Below are positions 1 through 7,598 of a DNA stretch of 64,000 nucleotides, piece after piece. Both the position numbers and the translations under genes were made by a program. The stretch spans positions 496,001 to 560,000 of the forward strand of contig JADJXT010000002.1 in the NCBI GenBank assembly GCA_016720115.1. The letters are read 5' to 3'. This DNA comes from Sphingomonadales bacterium (lineage in GTDB: Bacteria; Pseudomonadota; Alphaproteobacteria; Sphingomonadales; Sphingomonadaceae). The first letter of the stretch is position 1. Each line of letters begins with the position of its first letter. Under the pieces are notes generated by a model, which made no database searches, was not told the origin of the DNA, and worked only from the letters and a program-made list of their open reading frames with translations.

Positions 1-900
1 TTGCAGGCTTCAGGCCTGTTCAGCGGCGCCTATCTGCTGGGTTGCAACCCGGCAATAAACAGCGAATTCAACGGCATCCGTTCGGACAAGCGCAGCGAAA
101 GCGAATTCACCGGCACAGCGCGTATCGCCTACAAGGTGAATGAAGATGTGTTGCTGTTCGGTGGCTATGATCGCGGATACAAATCGGGCGGTTACAATCT
201 CGACCGTGCCGGTTTCGATTCGGTCCTGCTTGGCGGCAACGGCGCGCAGTTGACCGATCTCGAATTCGGCAATGAATCGGTCGACGCGTTCGAAGTTGGT
301 ATGAAGACCAACTTCACCCGCGAGTTTCAGTTCAACGCTTCGCTTTTCTATTCGAAGTTCAAGAACTACCAGTCGAACCGCTTCCTCGGAAACAACTTCG
401 TCGTCCTGAACTACGACAAGCTGGTATCGCAGGGCGTCGAGCTGGAAAGCATCATCCGCCCGCATCCCGATTTCGTCATCAATATGGGTTATACCTATCT
501 TGATGCGAAGGTCACCGATCCGGCGGCAGGCAGCGACAATGGCGCGCAAGCGGCCAACCAGCCGAAACATTCCATCACCGGCGGCATCACCTGGACACCG
601 CGCATCAGCGATAGCGTGAACGGGCTGATCCACGCCGACTGGCGCTATAACAGCGATCACTATCCGGTGAACGATCCGGTAGCGAAGCAGTTCACCGGCA
701 ATGACGGCTATGGCATCGTCAACCTGCGTGCAGGCGTGAACTTTGCCGACGGCAAGTACAGCGTTGAGGGTTATGTCGAAAACCTGTTCAACACTTACTA
801 CAACATCACCGCCTTCCCGATCCCGGAACAGGGCAACAGCTTCGCCGTTTACCCCGCTCCGCCGCGTTTCTACGGCGTTAAGCTGGGCGTGAAGTTCTGA
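1..900 (+). CDS. TonB-dependent receptor, C-terminal part (5' end outside window)
   Basis: Outer-membrane beta-barrel receptor that would import a siderophore, vitamin B12, glycan or similar ligand using TonB energy. Only about 299 C-terminal residues are present, so the plug and TonB box lie upstream of the window and the frame is open at base 1. Visible are alternating hydrophobic/polar barrel strands with aromatic girdles (for example GGYDRGYKSGGYN, GVELESIIRPHPDF, NMGYTYLDAKVTD), the near-terminal VENLFNTYYN strand typical of the family, and a C-terminal Phe (GVKLGVKF) as expected for BAM recognition. The ligand cannot be told from this part. It is followed directly by a hairpin terminator. 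Confidence 0.93.
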   Translation: MQASGLFSGAYLLGCNPAINSEFNGIRSDKRSESEFTGTARIAYKVNEDVLLFGGYDRGYKSGGYNLDRAGFDSVLLGGNGAQLTDLEFGNESVDAFEVGMKTNFTREFQFNASLFYSKFKNYQSNRFLGNNFVVLNYDKLVSQGVELESIIRPHPDFVINMGYTYLDAKVTDPAAGSDNGAQAANQPKHSITGGITWTPRISDSVNGLIHADWRYNSDHYPVNDPVAKQFTGNDGYGIVNLRAGVNFADGKYSVEGYVENLFNTYYNITAFPIPEQGNSFAVYPAPPRFYGVKLGVKF

Positions 901-940
901 TTTGTGTACTGCCCGCTTCGGCGGGCGGTATCAAAAAACA

Positions 941-977
941 AGCGGCGCTCCATAGGCCTGGAGCGCCGCTTTTATTT
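941..977. terminator. Rho-independent terminator, probably bidirectional
   Basis: An 11-bp perfect stem (AGCGGCGCTCC at 941-951 with its complement at 960-970) closes an 8-nt loop and is followed on the plus strand by TTTATTT. On the minus strand it is followed by a T-rich run (complement of 934-939). It would end the TonB receptor mRNA from the left and the polysaccharide export mRNA from the right. A smaller hairpin (GCCCGCTTCGGCGGGC, 911-926) precedes it. Confidence 0.85.
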
Positions 978-1014
978 GCTCAGACCGCCCCTTTCGGGAT
1001 CGGCTGAATGTAAT

Positions 1015-1734
1015 TTAATTGTTGTTCTGAAGCGCGATGACCAAAGGCGTCGTCAAGACCGGCAGCAACTGCAACGCATCACGGAACAGGCGGCGGGCCT
1101 GCGAATCGCCAACAACGACCACGTCGTTCGCAAAAACTTCCGGATCGCTATAATTGCCGCGACGGATCGCCTTGAGATTGTAGAGCGCTGCCAATTGCTG
1201 GCCATTCACGGTGCGGAAAATGACGACATCGTCCAGCTTGGCAAATTCCGCGGTGCCCTCTGCGGTCGCAACCGCGCGCATCAGCGTCATCTTGCCGATC
1301 ACCGGATAAAGCCCGGGCTTTTTGACCTGGCCATCGACTGTGATCACCTGGCTAACGGTTTCCTGGAGGTTCACGGTAACCTGCGGATCGCGCACATAGC
1401 GCGAGCGAAGCCGCGTCTCGATTTCGTCTTCGATTTCGGCTGGCGTTCGTCCGGCTGCTTCGATCACCCCGGCCAGCGGAAAGGAAATGCGTCCGCTGGC
1501 GTCGGTCTGGACTTCTTTCTTGCTCAGTTCTTCAATCCCGAACACGTCGATCATCAGTTTGTCGAACGGCCCAATCAGATAGGGGCGCGATTCGGACAGC
1601 AGGTCGGCCCGATCGGGCGCGGGCAATTCGCTGCCCTGCATCACCGTGATGTTCGATGCCCCCCCGAGCGCCCCGGGACCCGCGCAACCTGCGAGAAGCG
1701 ACAAAGCAGCAAGAGGAAGGACGATTTTCTTCAT
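1015..1734 (-). CDS. Polysaccharide export lipoprotein (Wza/GumB type)
   Basis: Probable outer-membrane or periplasmic exporter of capsule or exopolysaccharide. The 239-residue product starts with a lipoprotein signal (MKKIVLPLAALSLLAGC, lipobox LLAGC, Cys16). It continues with a poly-export domain (SRPYLIGPFDKLMIDVFGIEEL, then SFPLAGVIEAAGRTPAEIEDEI) and an SLBB-like segment (VDGQVKKPGLYPVIGKMTLMRAV) with VAGLI-type spacing. The length is shorter than E. coli Wza (about 380 residues) and matches the short two-domain exporters of alphaproteobacteria. The divergent neighbour makes UDP-glucuronate, a common exopolysaccharide precursor, so a shared role is plausible. No glycosyltransferase or Wzc kinase is in view. 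Confidence 0.9.
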   Translation of the reverse strand: MKKIVLPLAALSLLAGCAGPGALGGASNITVMQGSELPAPDRADLLSESRPYLIGPFDKLMIDVFGIEELSKKEVQTDASGRISFPLAGVIEAAGRTPAEIEDEIETRLRSRYVRDPQVTVNLQETVSQVITVDGQVKKPGLYPVIGKMTLMRAVATAEGTAEFAKLDDVVIFRTVNGQQLAALYNLKAIRRGNYSDPEVFANDVVVVGDSQARRLFRDALQLLPVLTTPLVIALQNNN

Positions 1735-2045
1735 GTTCTCATGTTCCCGATAAGAAGTTGTCGTCTGCTAGACCATGGCGCCTGTCGGTTCCAGCCCGAT
1801 TTTGTCAGCGGCATGTCGATAAGGACATTTCACAACCCTTAACACGCGCCTTAGTATGAATTTAAGGCCTGCCGCGCTAAAGCACGAATGGGAATGGAGT
1901 TCTTGCAGACACCATGAACAATAAGGGAATGCAGGAAGCCATCTGTGTGTTTCCAACCACATTGTGGACCGAAGCTGGCAACCTTGCCGACCAGCGACGC
2001 ACCGACTAAAGCGCTGCTGGCAGTCCTATTTGCAGGAAGTATGGA
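1735..2045. other. Divergent intergenic region between export lipoprotein and ugd
   Basis: These 311 bases separate two divergent genes and must contain both promoters. I see no convincing protein gene. The only clear element is a ribosome binding site for ugd (AGGAAG at about 2034-2039). TTAACACGCGCCTTAG near 1837 resembles half of a CtrA site but does not have the TTAA-N7-TTAA spacing. Confidence 0.5.
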
Positions 2046-3347
2046 ATGAAAATCGCGATGATCGGATCGGGCTATGTTGGCCTTGTGTCGGGGGCCTGTT
2101 TTGCCGATTTCGGGCATGATGTGGTCTGCGTCGACAAGGATCAGGGCAAGATCGACCGGCTGAACGCCAATGTGATGCCGATCTACGAGCCGGGGCTTGA
2201 TGCGTTGGTGAAAACCAATGTCGATGCAGGACGGCTGAGCTTTTCGACTGAACTGGCAGAGTCGGTGAAGGGGTGCGACGCAGTGTTCATCGCGGTTGGC
2301 ACACCTTCGCGCCGCGGCGATGGCCATGCGGATCTGAGCTATGTCTATGCCGCCGCAAAGGAGATTGGCGAGGCGATCGGTCCCAGGACCGTCGTTGTCA
2401 CCAAATCGACCGTCCCGGTGGGCACCGGTGACGAGGTAGAGCGGATCATCCGCGAGGTGCGATCGGACCTTGAGTTCGAGGTTGTCTCCAACCCCGAATT
2501 CCTGCGCGAAGGCGCTGCGATTGGCGATTTCAAGCGGCCTGACCGTATCGTCGTTGGCACCGGCGTCGAATGGGCGCGCGAGGTGATGCGCGCCGTCTAT
2601 CGCCCGCTGTTCCTCAATGAATCGCCGATCCTGTTCACCAGCCGCCGCTCCTCGGAACTGATCAAATATGCGGCCAATGCCTTTCTTGCGACCAAGATCA
2701 CCTTCATCAACGAAATGGCCGATCTTTGCGAAAAACTCGGCGCTAATGTGCAGGATGTGTCGCGCGGCATCGGGCTCGACAACCGCATCGGGGCGAAGTT
2801 CCTGCACGCAGGCCCCGGCTATGGCGGCAGCTGCTTCCCCAAGGATACGCTCGCGCTTTTGAAAACCGCGCAGGATAACGACACGCCGGTGCGCATTGTC
2901 GAGGCGGTAGTGCAGGCCAACGACCTTCGCAAGCGTGCGATGGGTCGTAAGATCGTCAACGCGCTGGGCGGCGATGCGCGTGGCAAGAAAGTTGCGCTGT
3001 TGGGCCTCACCTTCAAGCCCAATACCGACGACATGCGCGATGCGCCGTCGATTGCCATTGTCCAGACGCTGCTCGATGCGGGTGCCGAGGTTTTTGCTCA
3101 CGACCCCGAAGGCATGGATGAAGCGGCGAAGGTGTTGCCCGGGGTGAAGATGACCGACAGCGCCTATGCCGCAGCCGAGGGCGCCGATGCCGTTGCCATC
3201 GTCACCGAATGGGATGCCTATCGCGCGCTTGACCTTGCCAAGCTGAAAGCCGTGATGAAGGGCGATGTCCTTGTCGACCTGCGCAACATCTACCGGCCCG
3301 AAGAAGGCGCCAAAGCAGGCTTCGATTATTACAGCGTCGGGCGGTAA
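2046..3347 (+). CDS. ugd: UDP-glucose 6-dehydrogenase
   Basis: Oxidises UDP-glucose to UDP-glucuronate with two NAD+ in the cytoplasm, supplying uronic acids for exopolysaccharide, capsule or LPS. The 433 residues match the usual family length. There is an N-terminal Rossmann motif (MIGSGYVGLVSGACFA, residues 5-20), the catalytic segment with Lys207 and Asn211 (ELIKYAANAFLATKI), and the catalytic Cys263 in GPGYGGSCFPKD. The C-terminal UDP-binding domain begins near GLTFKPNTDDMRDAPS. AGGAAG lies seven bases before the ATG. It is convergent with the acyl-CoA dehydrogenase gene, only nine bases away and with no terminator visible. Confidence 0.97.
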   Translation: MKIAMIGSGYVGLVSGACFADFGHDVVCVDKDQGKIDRLNANVMPIYEPGLDALVKTNVDAGRLSFSTELAESVKGCDAVFIAVGTPSRRGDGHADLSYVYAAAKEIGEAIGPRTVVVTKSTVPVGTGDEVERIIREVRSDLEFEVVSNPEFLREGAAIGDFKRPDRIVVGTGVEWAREVMRAVYRPLFLNESPILFTSRRSSELIKYAANAFLATKITFINEMADLCEKLGANVQDVSRGIGLDNRIGAKFLHAGPGYGGSCFPKDTLALLKTAQDNDTPVRIVEAVVQANDLRKRAMGRKIVNALGGDARGKKVALLGLTFKPNTDDMRDAPSIAIVQTLLDAGAEVFAHDPEGMDEAAKVLPGVKMTDSAYAAAEGADAVAIVTEWDAYRALDLAKLKAVMKGDVLVDLRNIYRPEEGAKAGFDYYSVGR

Positions 3348-3356
3348 ACTTCGCCC

Positions 3357-4538
3357 CTAAAGGCCAAGCACCAGCTTGGCCATGATGTTGCGCTGTATCT
3401 CGTTTGAACCGCCATAGATCGAGGCTGCACGGCCGTTGAAATAGCGTGCGGTTGCCGTCAGCGCACTTTCCGGGCCGACATAGCCTTCATTGCTGCCCGC
3501 CTGCCGCGCCTCAAACTGGTAAGGCGCTGCATAGATACCGGCGACATCGACCGCCAGTTCCTGAATCTTTTGCTGGCATTCGGTGCCCTGCACCTTGAGC
3601 ATCGACGAAGCAGGCCCCGGATCGCGGCCCTCGCCGATCGCCGCCAGCACCATATCCTCCACCGCGTGGATCGTGCGCACCTGCGAATCGAGTTCGGCAA
3701 AGCGGCGGCGGATGGCGGCATCACCAAGCAGTTCGGCCTCCTTCGCGGCGGCCCGCACCTCGGCAAGTGCCTCTATCAGGCCCGCCGCATAAGCCGCAGC
3801 GCGTTCATATTCGAGCAGTGTCTTGGCCACCGTCCAGCCTTTGCCCTCATCGCCCAGCCGGTTCGCCTTGGGCACGCGAACATTGTCGAAAAAGACCTGA
3901 TTGAAATCATGATCGCCCGCGATCGAGATGATCGGTTGCACCGTTAACCCCGGTGTTGCCATTTCGAGCAGAAGGAAGGTGATGCCTTCCTGCGGACGCC
4001 CATCGCGGTTGGTGCGCACAAGGCAGAACATGTGGTTGGCGACATGCGCATGGGTGGTCCAGATCTTGGAACCGTTGAGCACATAATCGTCGCCATCGCT
4101 GTCGGCACGAAGCTGCAGGGCGGCAAGGTCTGACCCGGCCTGTGGCTCGCTATAGCCCTGGCACCAGTAATGCTCGCCCGCCAGCAGCTTGGGCAGATAA
4201 TAGCTCTTCTGGTCCGCACTGCCATATTTCATGATTACCGGGGCAACCATCTTCAGGCCCATCGGCGCAAGACTGGGCGCCCCTGCCCGCGCGCATTCTG
4301 ACGCGAAGATGTAGCGTTGCGCCTCGTTCCAGCCCGTCCCGCCATGCTCAACCGGCCAGTGCGGCGCAACCCAGCCCTTGCGCAGCAGGATCGCCTGCCA
4401 GGCGAGGTTGAACTCCTTTTCGACAAACACGCTGGTCGCACGGTTGTGCGCCTGACGCAGCTCGGGCGGCAGGTTGTCGGCGAGCCAATTGCGCACCTCG
4501 GTGCGAAAGGCGTTGAGGTCGACCCGGGCTTCGCTCAT
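3357..4538 (-). CDS. Acyl-CoA dehydrogenase
   Basis: FAD enzyme introducing an alpha-beta double bond in an acyl-CoA thioester and passing electrons to ETF. The 393 residues fit the family. Recognisable are the mid-domain flavin and substrate region (QGYSEPQAGSDLAALQ, then GSKIWTTHAHVANHMFCLVRT), the FFDNVRVP segment, and the C-terminal FNGRAASIYGGSNEIQRNI, which binds FAD across the dimer. The gene follows the acyl-CoA ligase on the same strand with a one-base gap (TGA at 4540-4542, ATG at 4536-4538), so the two are translationally coupled. The partner ligase suggests degradation of an imported acid. The chain length or ring type of the substrate cannot be decided here. Confidence 0.95.
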   Translation of the reverse strand: MSEARVDLNAFRTEVRNWLADNLPPELRQAHNRATSVFVEKEFNLAWQAILLRKGWVAPHWPVEHGGTGWNEAQRYIFASECARAGAPSLAPMGLKMVAPVIMKYGSADQKSYYLPKLLAGEHYWCQGYSEPQAGSDLAALQLRADSDGDDYVLNGSKIWTTHAHVANHMFCLVRTNRDGRPQEGITFLLLEMATPGLTVQPIISIAGDHDFNQVFFDNVRVPKANRLGDEGKGWTVAKTLLEYERAAAYAAGLIEALAEVRAAAKEAELLGDAAIRRRFAELDSQVRTIHAVEDMVLAAIGEGRDPGPASSMLKVQGTECQQKIQELAVDVAGIYAAPYQFEARQAGSNEGYVGPESALTATARYFNGRAASIYGGSNEIQRNIMAKLVLGL

Positions 4539-4539
4539 C

Positions 4540-6096
4540 TCAGTTCACCTGCCGGTCATAGCCTACCCAATAGGGCGCGCGGAGATCCTTGCGCAGAATC
4601 TTGCCCGAGGGGTTGCGGGGAAGCGCGTCGATGAGGTCGATGCTTTTGGGCACCTTGAACGGCGCGATGCGTTCGCGCGCCCAGGCGATGACGCTGTCGG
4701 GATCGATGGTCGCGCCGGGTTTCGGGGCGCACACCGCCTTCACCGCTTCGCCCCATTTCGGGTCGGGAACGCCGATAACTGCGACCTCAAGCACATCGGG
4801 ATGGCCATAGATCGCGCTTTCGACTTCGGCTGGATAGACATTTTCACCGCCCGAAATGATCAGATCCTTCACCCGATCGTGGATGTAGAGATAGCCATCC
4901 CCGTCCATATATCCCGCATCACCAGTTTTCACCCAGCCGTCGCTGGTCAGGGTGCTTTGGGTGGCTTCGGGCAGGTTCCAATAGCCGATCATGTTGTTCG
5001 ACGAACGGGTCCAGACTTCGCCCACCTCGCCGGTTGGAACCTCGTTTCCAGCAGCATCGACCACCTTGATCTCGACACCGGGTAGCGGCTTTCCGGCGCT
5101 GCGCATCCGCGGATTGCCGTTGGGGTCATGATCTTCGGGCGGCAACATGCAGATGGTGCCGGTCGTTTCGGTCATCCCATAGGCCTGGATGAATTCGCAT
5201 TTGAACATCTGGATGCACTGGCGCAGCAATTCCAGCGGAATGGGGGCTGCCCCGTAGAGGATATATTTCAGGCGGCTATAGTCGACCGAGCCGCAACGCG
5301 GATGCTGCAGCAGGATATGCAGCGCCGCCGGAACGATGAACAGACGCGTAACGCCGCCTTTCTCCACGGCGTCGAAAAACCCGTCGGGAGTGAATTCGCC
5401 GAGAATATAGGCCGGAAGCCCGGAGCCTATGGCCATGATGCCAAGCCCGGTCCCCCCGATATGCGCGCAGGGCATCGCCACCAGCACGACCTCATCATCA
5501 TCCCATTTGGTGTAGGCCAGCCCCGCGTCGTTCGAATGCTTGCGCAGCGCGAACAGGTTGCGGTTCGAAAGCACCGCGCCCTTGGGGTTGCCCGTGGTGC
5601 CGGATGTGTAGAGTTGCAGCACCGCATCATCGGCCCCGGATGCCTCGAACGGCGCGCGAGGTGTGCTTTCGACCATCGCCCGCGCTTCAGGATCGGTCAT
5701 CACCGCCTCGACATGTTCCAGCATCCCCTCCATCGAGGATGGTGCCGATTCAAAACCATCCCCCAGGAACAGGATCTTCGCCTTGGTATCATTGATGATA
5801 TAGGCCCATTCGGGCGGAGCGAGCCGCCAGCCGACCGGCACCATCACGATACCTGCCCGCGCCGCGCCGTAAAACAGCGTGTAGTAAATATCGCTATTCT
5901 TGCCGATCCAGGCAATGCGATCGCCCTTCTTCAGGCCCTTTGCCAACAGCGCTGTGGCCACCCGGGCGGTGCGCTCTTCGAGTTCGGCATAGGTGAAGAA
6001 CCGGTCTTCCTCACGCATGGCGAGACGATCGCCGCGCTCCTCCGCCCAGTGGCGGACAAATTCGTCAAAGGTGTTCAATTCCGAAACATCGGCCAT
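4540..6096 (-). CDS. AMP-forming acyl-CoA synthetase/ligase
   Basis: ANL-superfamily enzyme activating a carboxylic acid through an acyl-adenylate to its CoA thioester. Motifs are in order: P-loop YTSGTTGNPKGA (residues 163-174), AYGMTETTG, the TGDAGYMDGDGYLYIHDR hinge region, ISGGENVYPAEVE and the catalytic Lys in PRNPSGKILRKDL near the C-terminus. I chose the ATG at 6096 (MADVSELNTF, 518 residues) because GGGAGAGAG stands just upstream and the family alignment begins there; an upstream in-frame start at 6144 would add 16 unlikely residues. First gene of a two-gene operon with the acyl-CoA dehydrogenase. A palindromic operator candidate lies 88-105 bases upstream. Confidence 0.95.
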   Translation of the reverse strand: MADVSELNTFDEFVRHWAEERGDRLAMREEDRFFTYAELEERTARVATALLAKGLKKGDRIAWIGKNSDIYYTLFYGAARAGIVMVPVGWRLAPPEWAYIINDTKAKILFLGDGFESAPSSMEGMLEHVEAVMTDPEARAMVESTPRAPFEASGADDAVLQLYTSGTTGNPKGAVLSNRNLFALRKHSNDAGLAYTKWDDDEVVLVAMPCAHIGGTGLGIMAIGSGLPAYILGEFTPDGFFDAVEKGGVTRLFIVPAALHILLQHPRCGSVDYSRLKYILYGAAPIPLELLRQCIQMFKCEFIQAYGMTETTGTICMLPPEDHDPNGNPRMRSAGKPLPGVEIKVVDAAGNEVPTGEVGEVWTRSSNNMIGYWNLPEATQSTLTSDGWVKTGDAGYMDGDGYLYIHDRVKDLIISGGENVYPAEVESAIYGHPDVLEVAVIGVPDPKWGEAVKAVCAPKPGATIDPDSVIAWARERIAPFKVPKSIDLIDALPRNPSGKILRKDLRAPYWVGYDRQVN

Positions 6097-6183
6097 CTTG
6101 TCTCTCTCCCAAGAAGACCGGCTGCATAGGCTCAGCCGCTCCATTCCCTAATTGGCGAGGCAGGAGCGACTGTCAATGCGAAG

Positions 6184-6201
6184 TTTAATCGCACGATTAA
6201 A
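6184..6201. promoter_or_regulatory. Perfect palindrome, candidate operator of the ligase-dehydrogenase operon
   Basis: TTTAATCG (6184-6191) and CGATTAAA (6194-6201) form perfect 8-bp arms around a CA spacer, in the short gap between the divergent acyl-CoA ligase and the gene at 6314. The size and symmetry fit a TetR- or MarR-type dimer site, a common control for acyl-CoA catabolic operons. No matching regulator gene is adjacent, so the binding protein is unknown. Confidence 0.5.
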
Positions 6202-6313
6202 AACTGTCGTCTGGCGCTTGCCGAACCGGAAATCGCCTTCGTCGATGCGTGGTTGGCCTGATCGTGGAATTCCTGCATTGAAACCGTTGGATTTTCCCGA
6301 CTAAGGAATTGGA

Positions 6314-7495
6314 ATGCGTAAATATTCAGTCATCGCCCTTTTCATCACCTCTGCGTTCGCAACTCCACTTTGCGCAGCAGACGACAATGGTCGGGAAATT
6401 GTGGTGATCGGCCAGTCCTTGAAGGATACGGAAAAAGCGCTTGCCGACTGCATTGCGCGACAATGCCCGCCGGACGAAGAGATCCGTGCGGCTCTGGCGC
6501 ATGCCGAAAACCAGTTCATTGGCGGCGACTACCGGGCGGCCAAGTCAACCCTGAACAAGACCTCGGGCCGCAACAGAAAGCATGGCGAAAACTATCCCAT
6601 CGAAGTGTCGGACCTGTTCCGCGCCTCGAGCCGCATTGCGGAGCATCTGGGCGAAGGCAAACAGTTCCAACTCGCCGTTTTGGACATGCGCGACATTCTG
6701 AAAAACGGTCTTCCCGACAATGACGCACGGGTCATGGTGGCCCAGGTCGAAGTCGGCGACAGCAGGGCCAAGCTGGGTTACCCCGACGAAGCACTTCGCA
6801 TTTACCGGGACGTTTCCAAAAAGGCCCAGCTTGCCGGGCACTCACGCGTCGCCGCATTTGCCCAAATGCGGCAGCATCTGCTGACTTACAGTTTGGGCGA
6901 AAACCTTAGCGACGCCGGTTCCAAGCGCGAGGGTCGCGAAGGGCTTGCGAAACTCGCAATGGCAGCCACCCCCGGTTTGGAGGATTTCGCGCTGGTCGCC
7001 GAAGTCGCACTGGCCCGTATCGATCGCAAGGAAGGCAAGACCGATTCCACTAACGCAATTATTGAACGATTTACGCAACGCGGGGGATCGAGCCATCCGT
7101 TGCTGCTATCTTCCGAACCCATAAAACTTGTCGCAAACCCGCGACACAGCGCAGATCGGGGTTCCGCCCAGAATGTCCTTGGATTTACACCGGCCAATTT
7201 CGAAGATCGCTGGATCGACGTCGGTTTTTGGGTGAACGGCAATGGCCTGGTAAGTGACGTGGAGGTCCTGCGATCCGAAGGTGACGTACACTGGTCCAAA
7301 CTTGTCACGGACTCGATAAAGTCGCGGATCTACGCACCGTTGAAAGCAAAAGCCGACGACGCCAGTCCCGCGCATTACATGATCGAGCGCTACAGCTACA
7401 CCTCGCGCTATTTGCAGGATACGACCGGAACGCGCATTTCGCGGCGCGATTCGCAGCCACGGATCGAACGCATCGACATTACCCCCACAAACTAG
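6314..7495 (+). CDS. Secreted repeat protein with TonB-like C-terminal domain, function unknown
   Basis: A 393-residue product with a Sec signal peptide (MRKYSVIALFITSAFATPLCAADD). Residues about 40-270 are helical with repeated small/large residue spacing suggestive of TPR-type hairpins (for example GDYRAAKSTLNKTSGRNRKH, GYPDEALRIYRDVSKKAQLAGH). The last about 100 residues contain WIDVGFWVNGNGLVSDVEVL followed by SIKSRIYAPLK, which resembles the TonB C-terminal fold. There is no N-terminal transmembrane anchor beyond the signal, so this is not a classical TonB. It may be a periplasmic adaptor. It is monocistronic, divergent from the acyl-CoA operon and convergent with gcvPB. Confidence 0.75.
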   Translation: MRKYSVIALFITSAFATPLCAADDNGREIVVIGQSLKDTEKALADCIARQCPPDEEIRAALAHAENQFIGGDYRAAKSTLNKTSGRNRKHGENYPIEVSDLFRASSRIAEHLGEGKQFQLAVLDMRDILKNGLPDNDARVMVAQVEVGDSRAKLGYPDEALRIYRDVSKKAQLAGHSRVAAFAQMRQHLLTYSLGENLSDAGSKREGREGLAKLAMAATPGLEDFALVAEVALARIDRKEGKTDSTNAIIERFTQRGGSSHPLLLSSEPIKLVANPRHSADRGSAQNVLGFTPANFEDRWIDVGFWVNGNGLVSDVEVLRSEGDVHWSKLVTDSIKSRIYAPLKAKADDASPAHYMIERYSYTSRYLQDTTGTRISRRDSQPRIERIDITPTN

Positions 7496-7570
7496 GCGCA
7501 GACGTCAACTTTCCAAATGCAGAGGCCATTTGGCGTCAGCCATTTTGGCATCAACCCGAACTGAAAGGAT

Positions 7571-7594
7571 GAGCGGCCCAGCGGCCGCTCTTAT
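7571..7594. terminator. Weak hairpin between two convergent genes
   Basis: GAGCGGCC (7571-7578) and GGCCGCTC (7583-7590) form a perfect 8-bp stem with a CAGC loop, in the 103-base gap between the gene ending at 7495 and gcvPB ending at 7599. Only two T residues follow on the plus strand and none on the minus strand, so termination here would be inefficient or Rho-assisted. Confidence 0.4.
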
Positions 7595-7598
7595 CCAT

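Noticed and set aside
904..1842. 312-codon plus-strand open frame opposite the export lipoprotein
   Set aside because: It begins inside a terminator and is antisense to a gene with a clear lipobox; its protein sequence has no recognisable features.
6097..6144. N-terminal extension of the acyl-CoA ligase
   Set aside because: A strong ribosome site precedes the internal ATG at 6096, and the extra 16 residues do not look like the family start.
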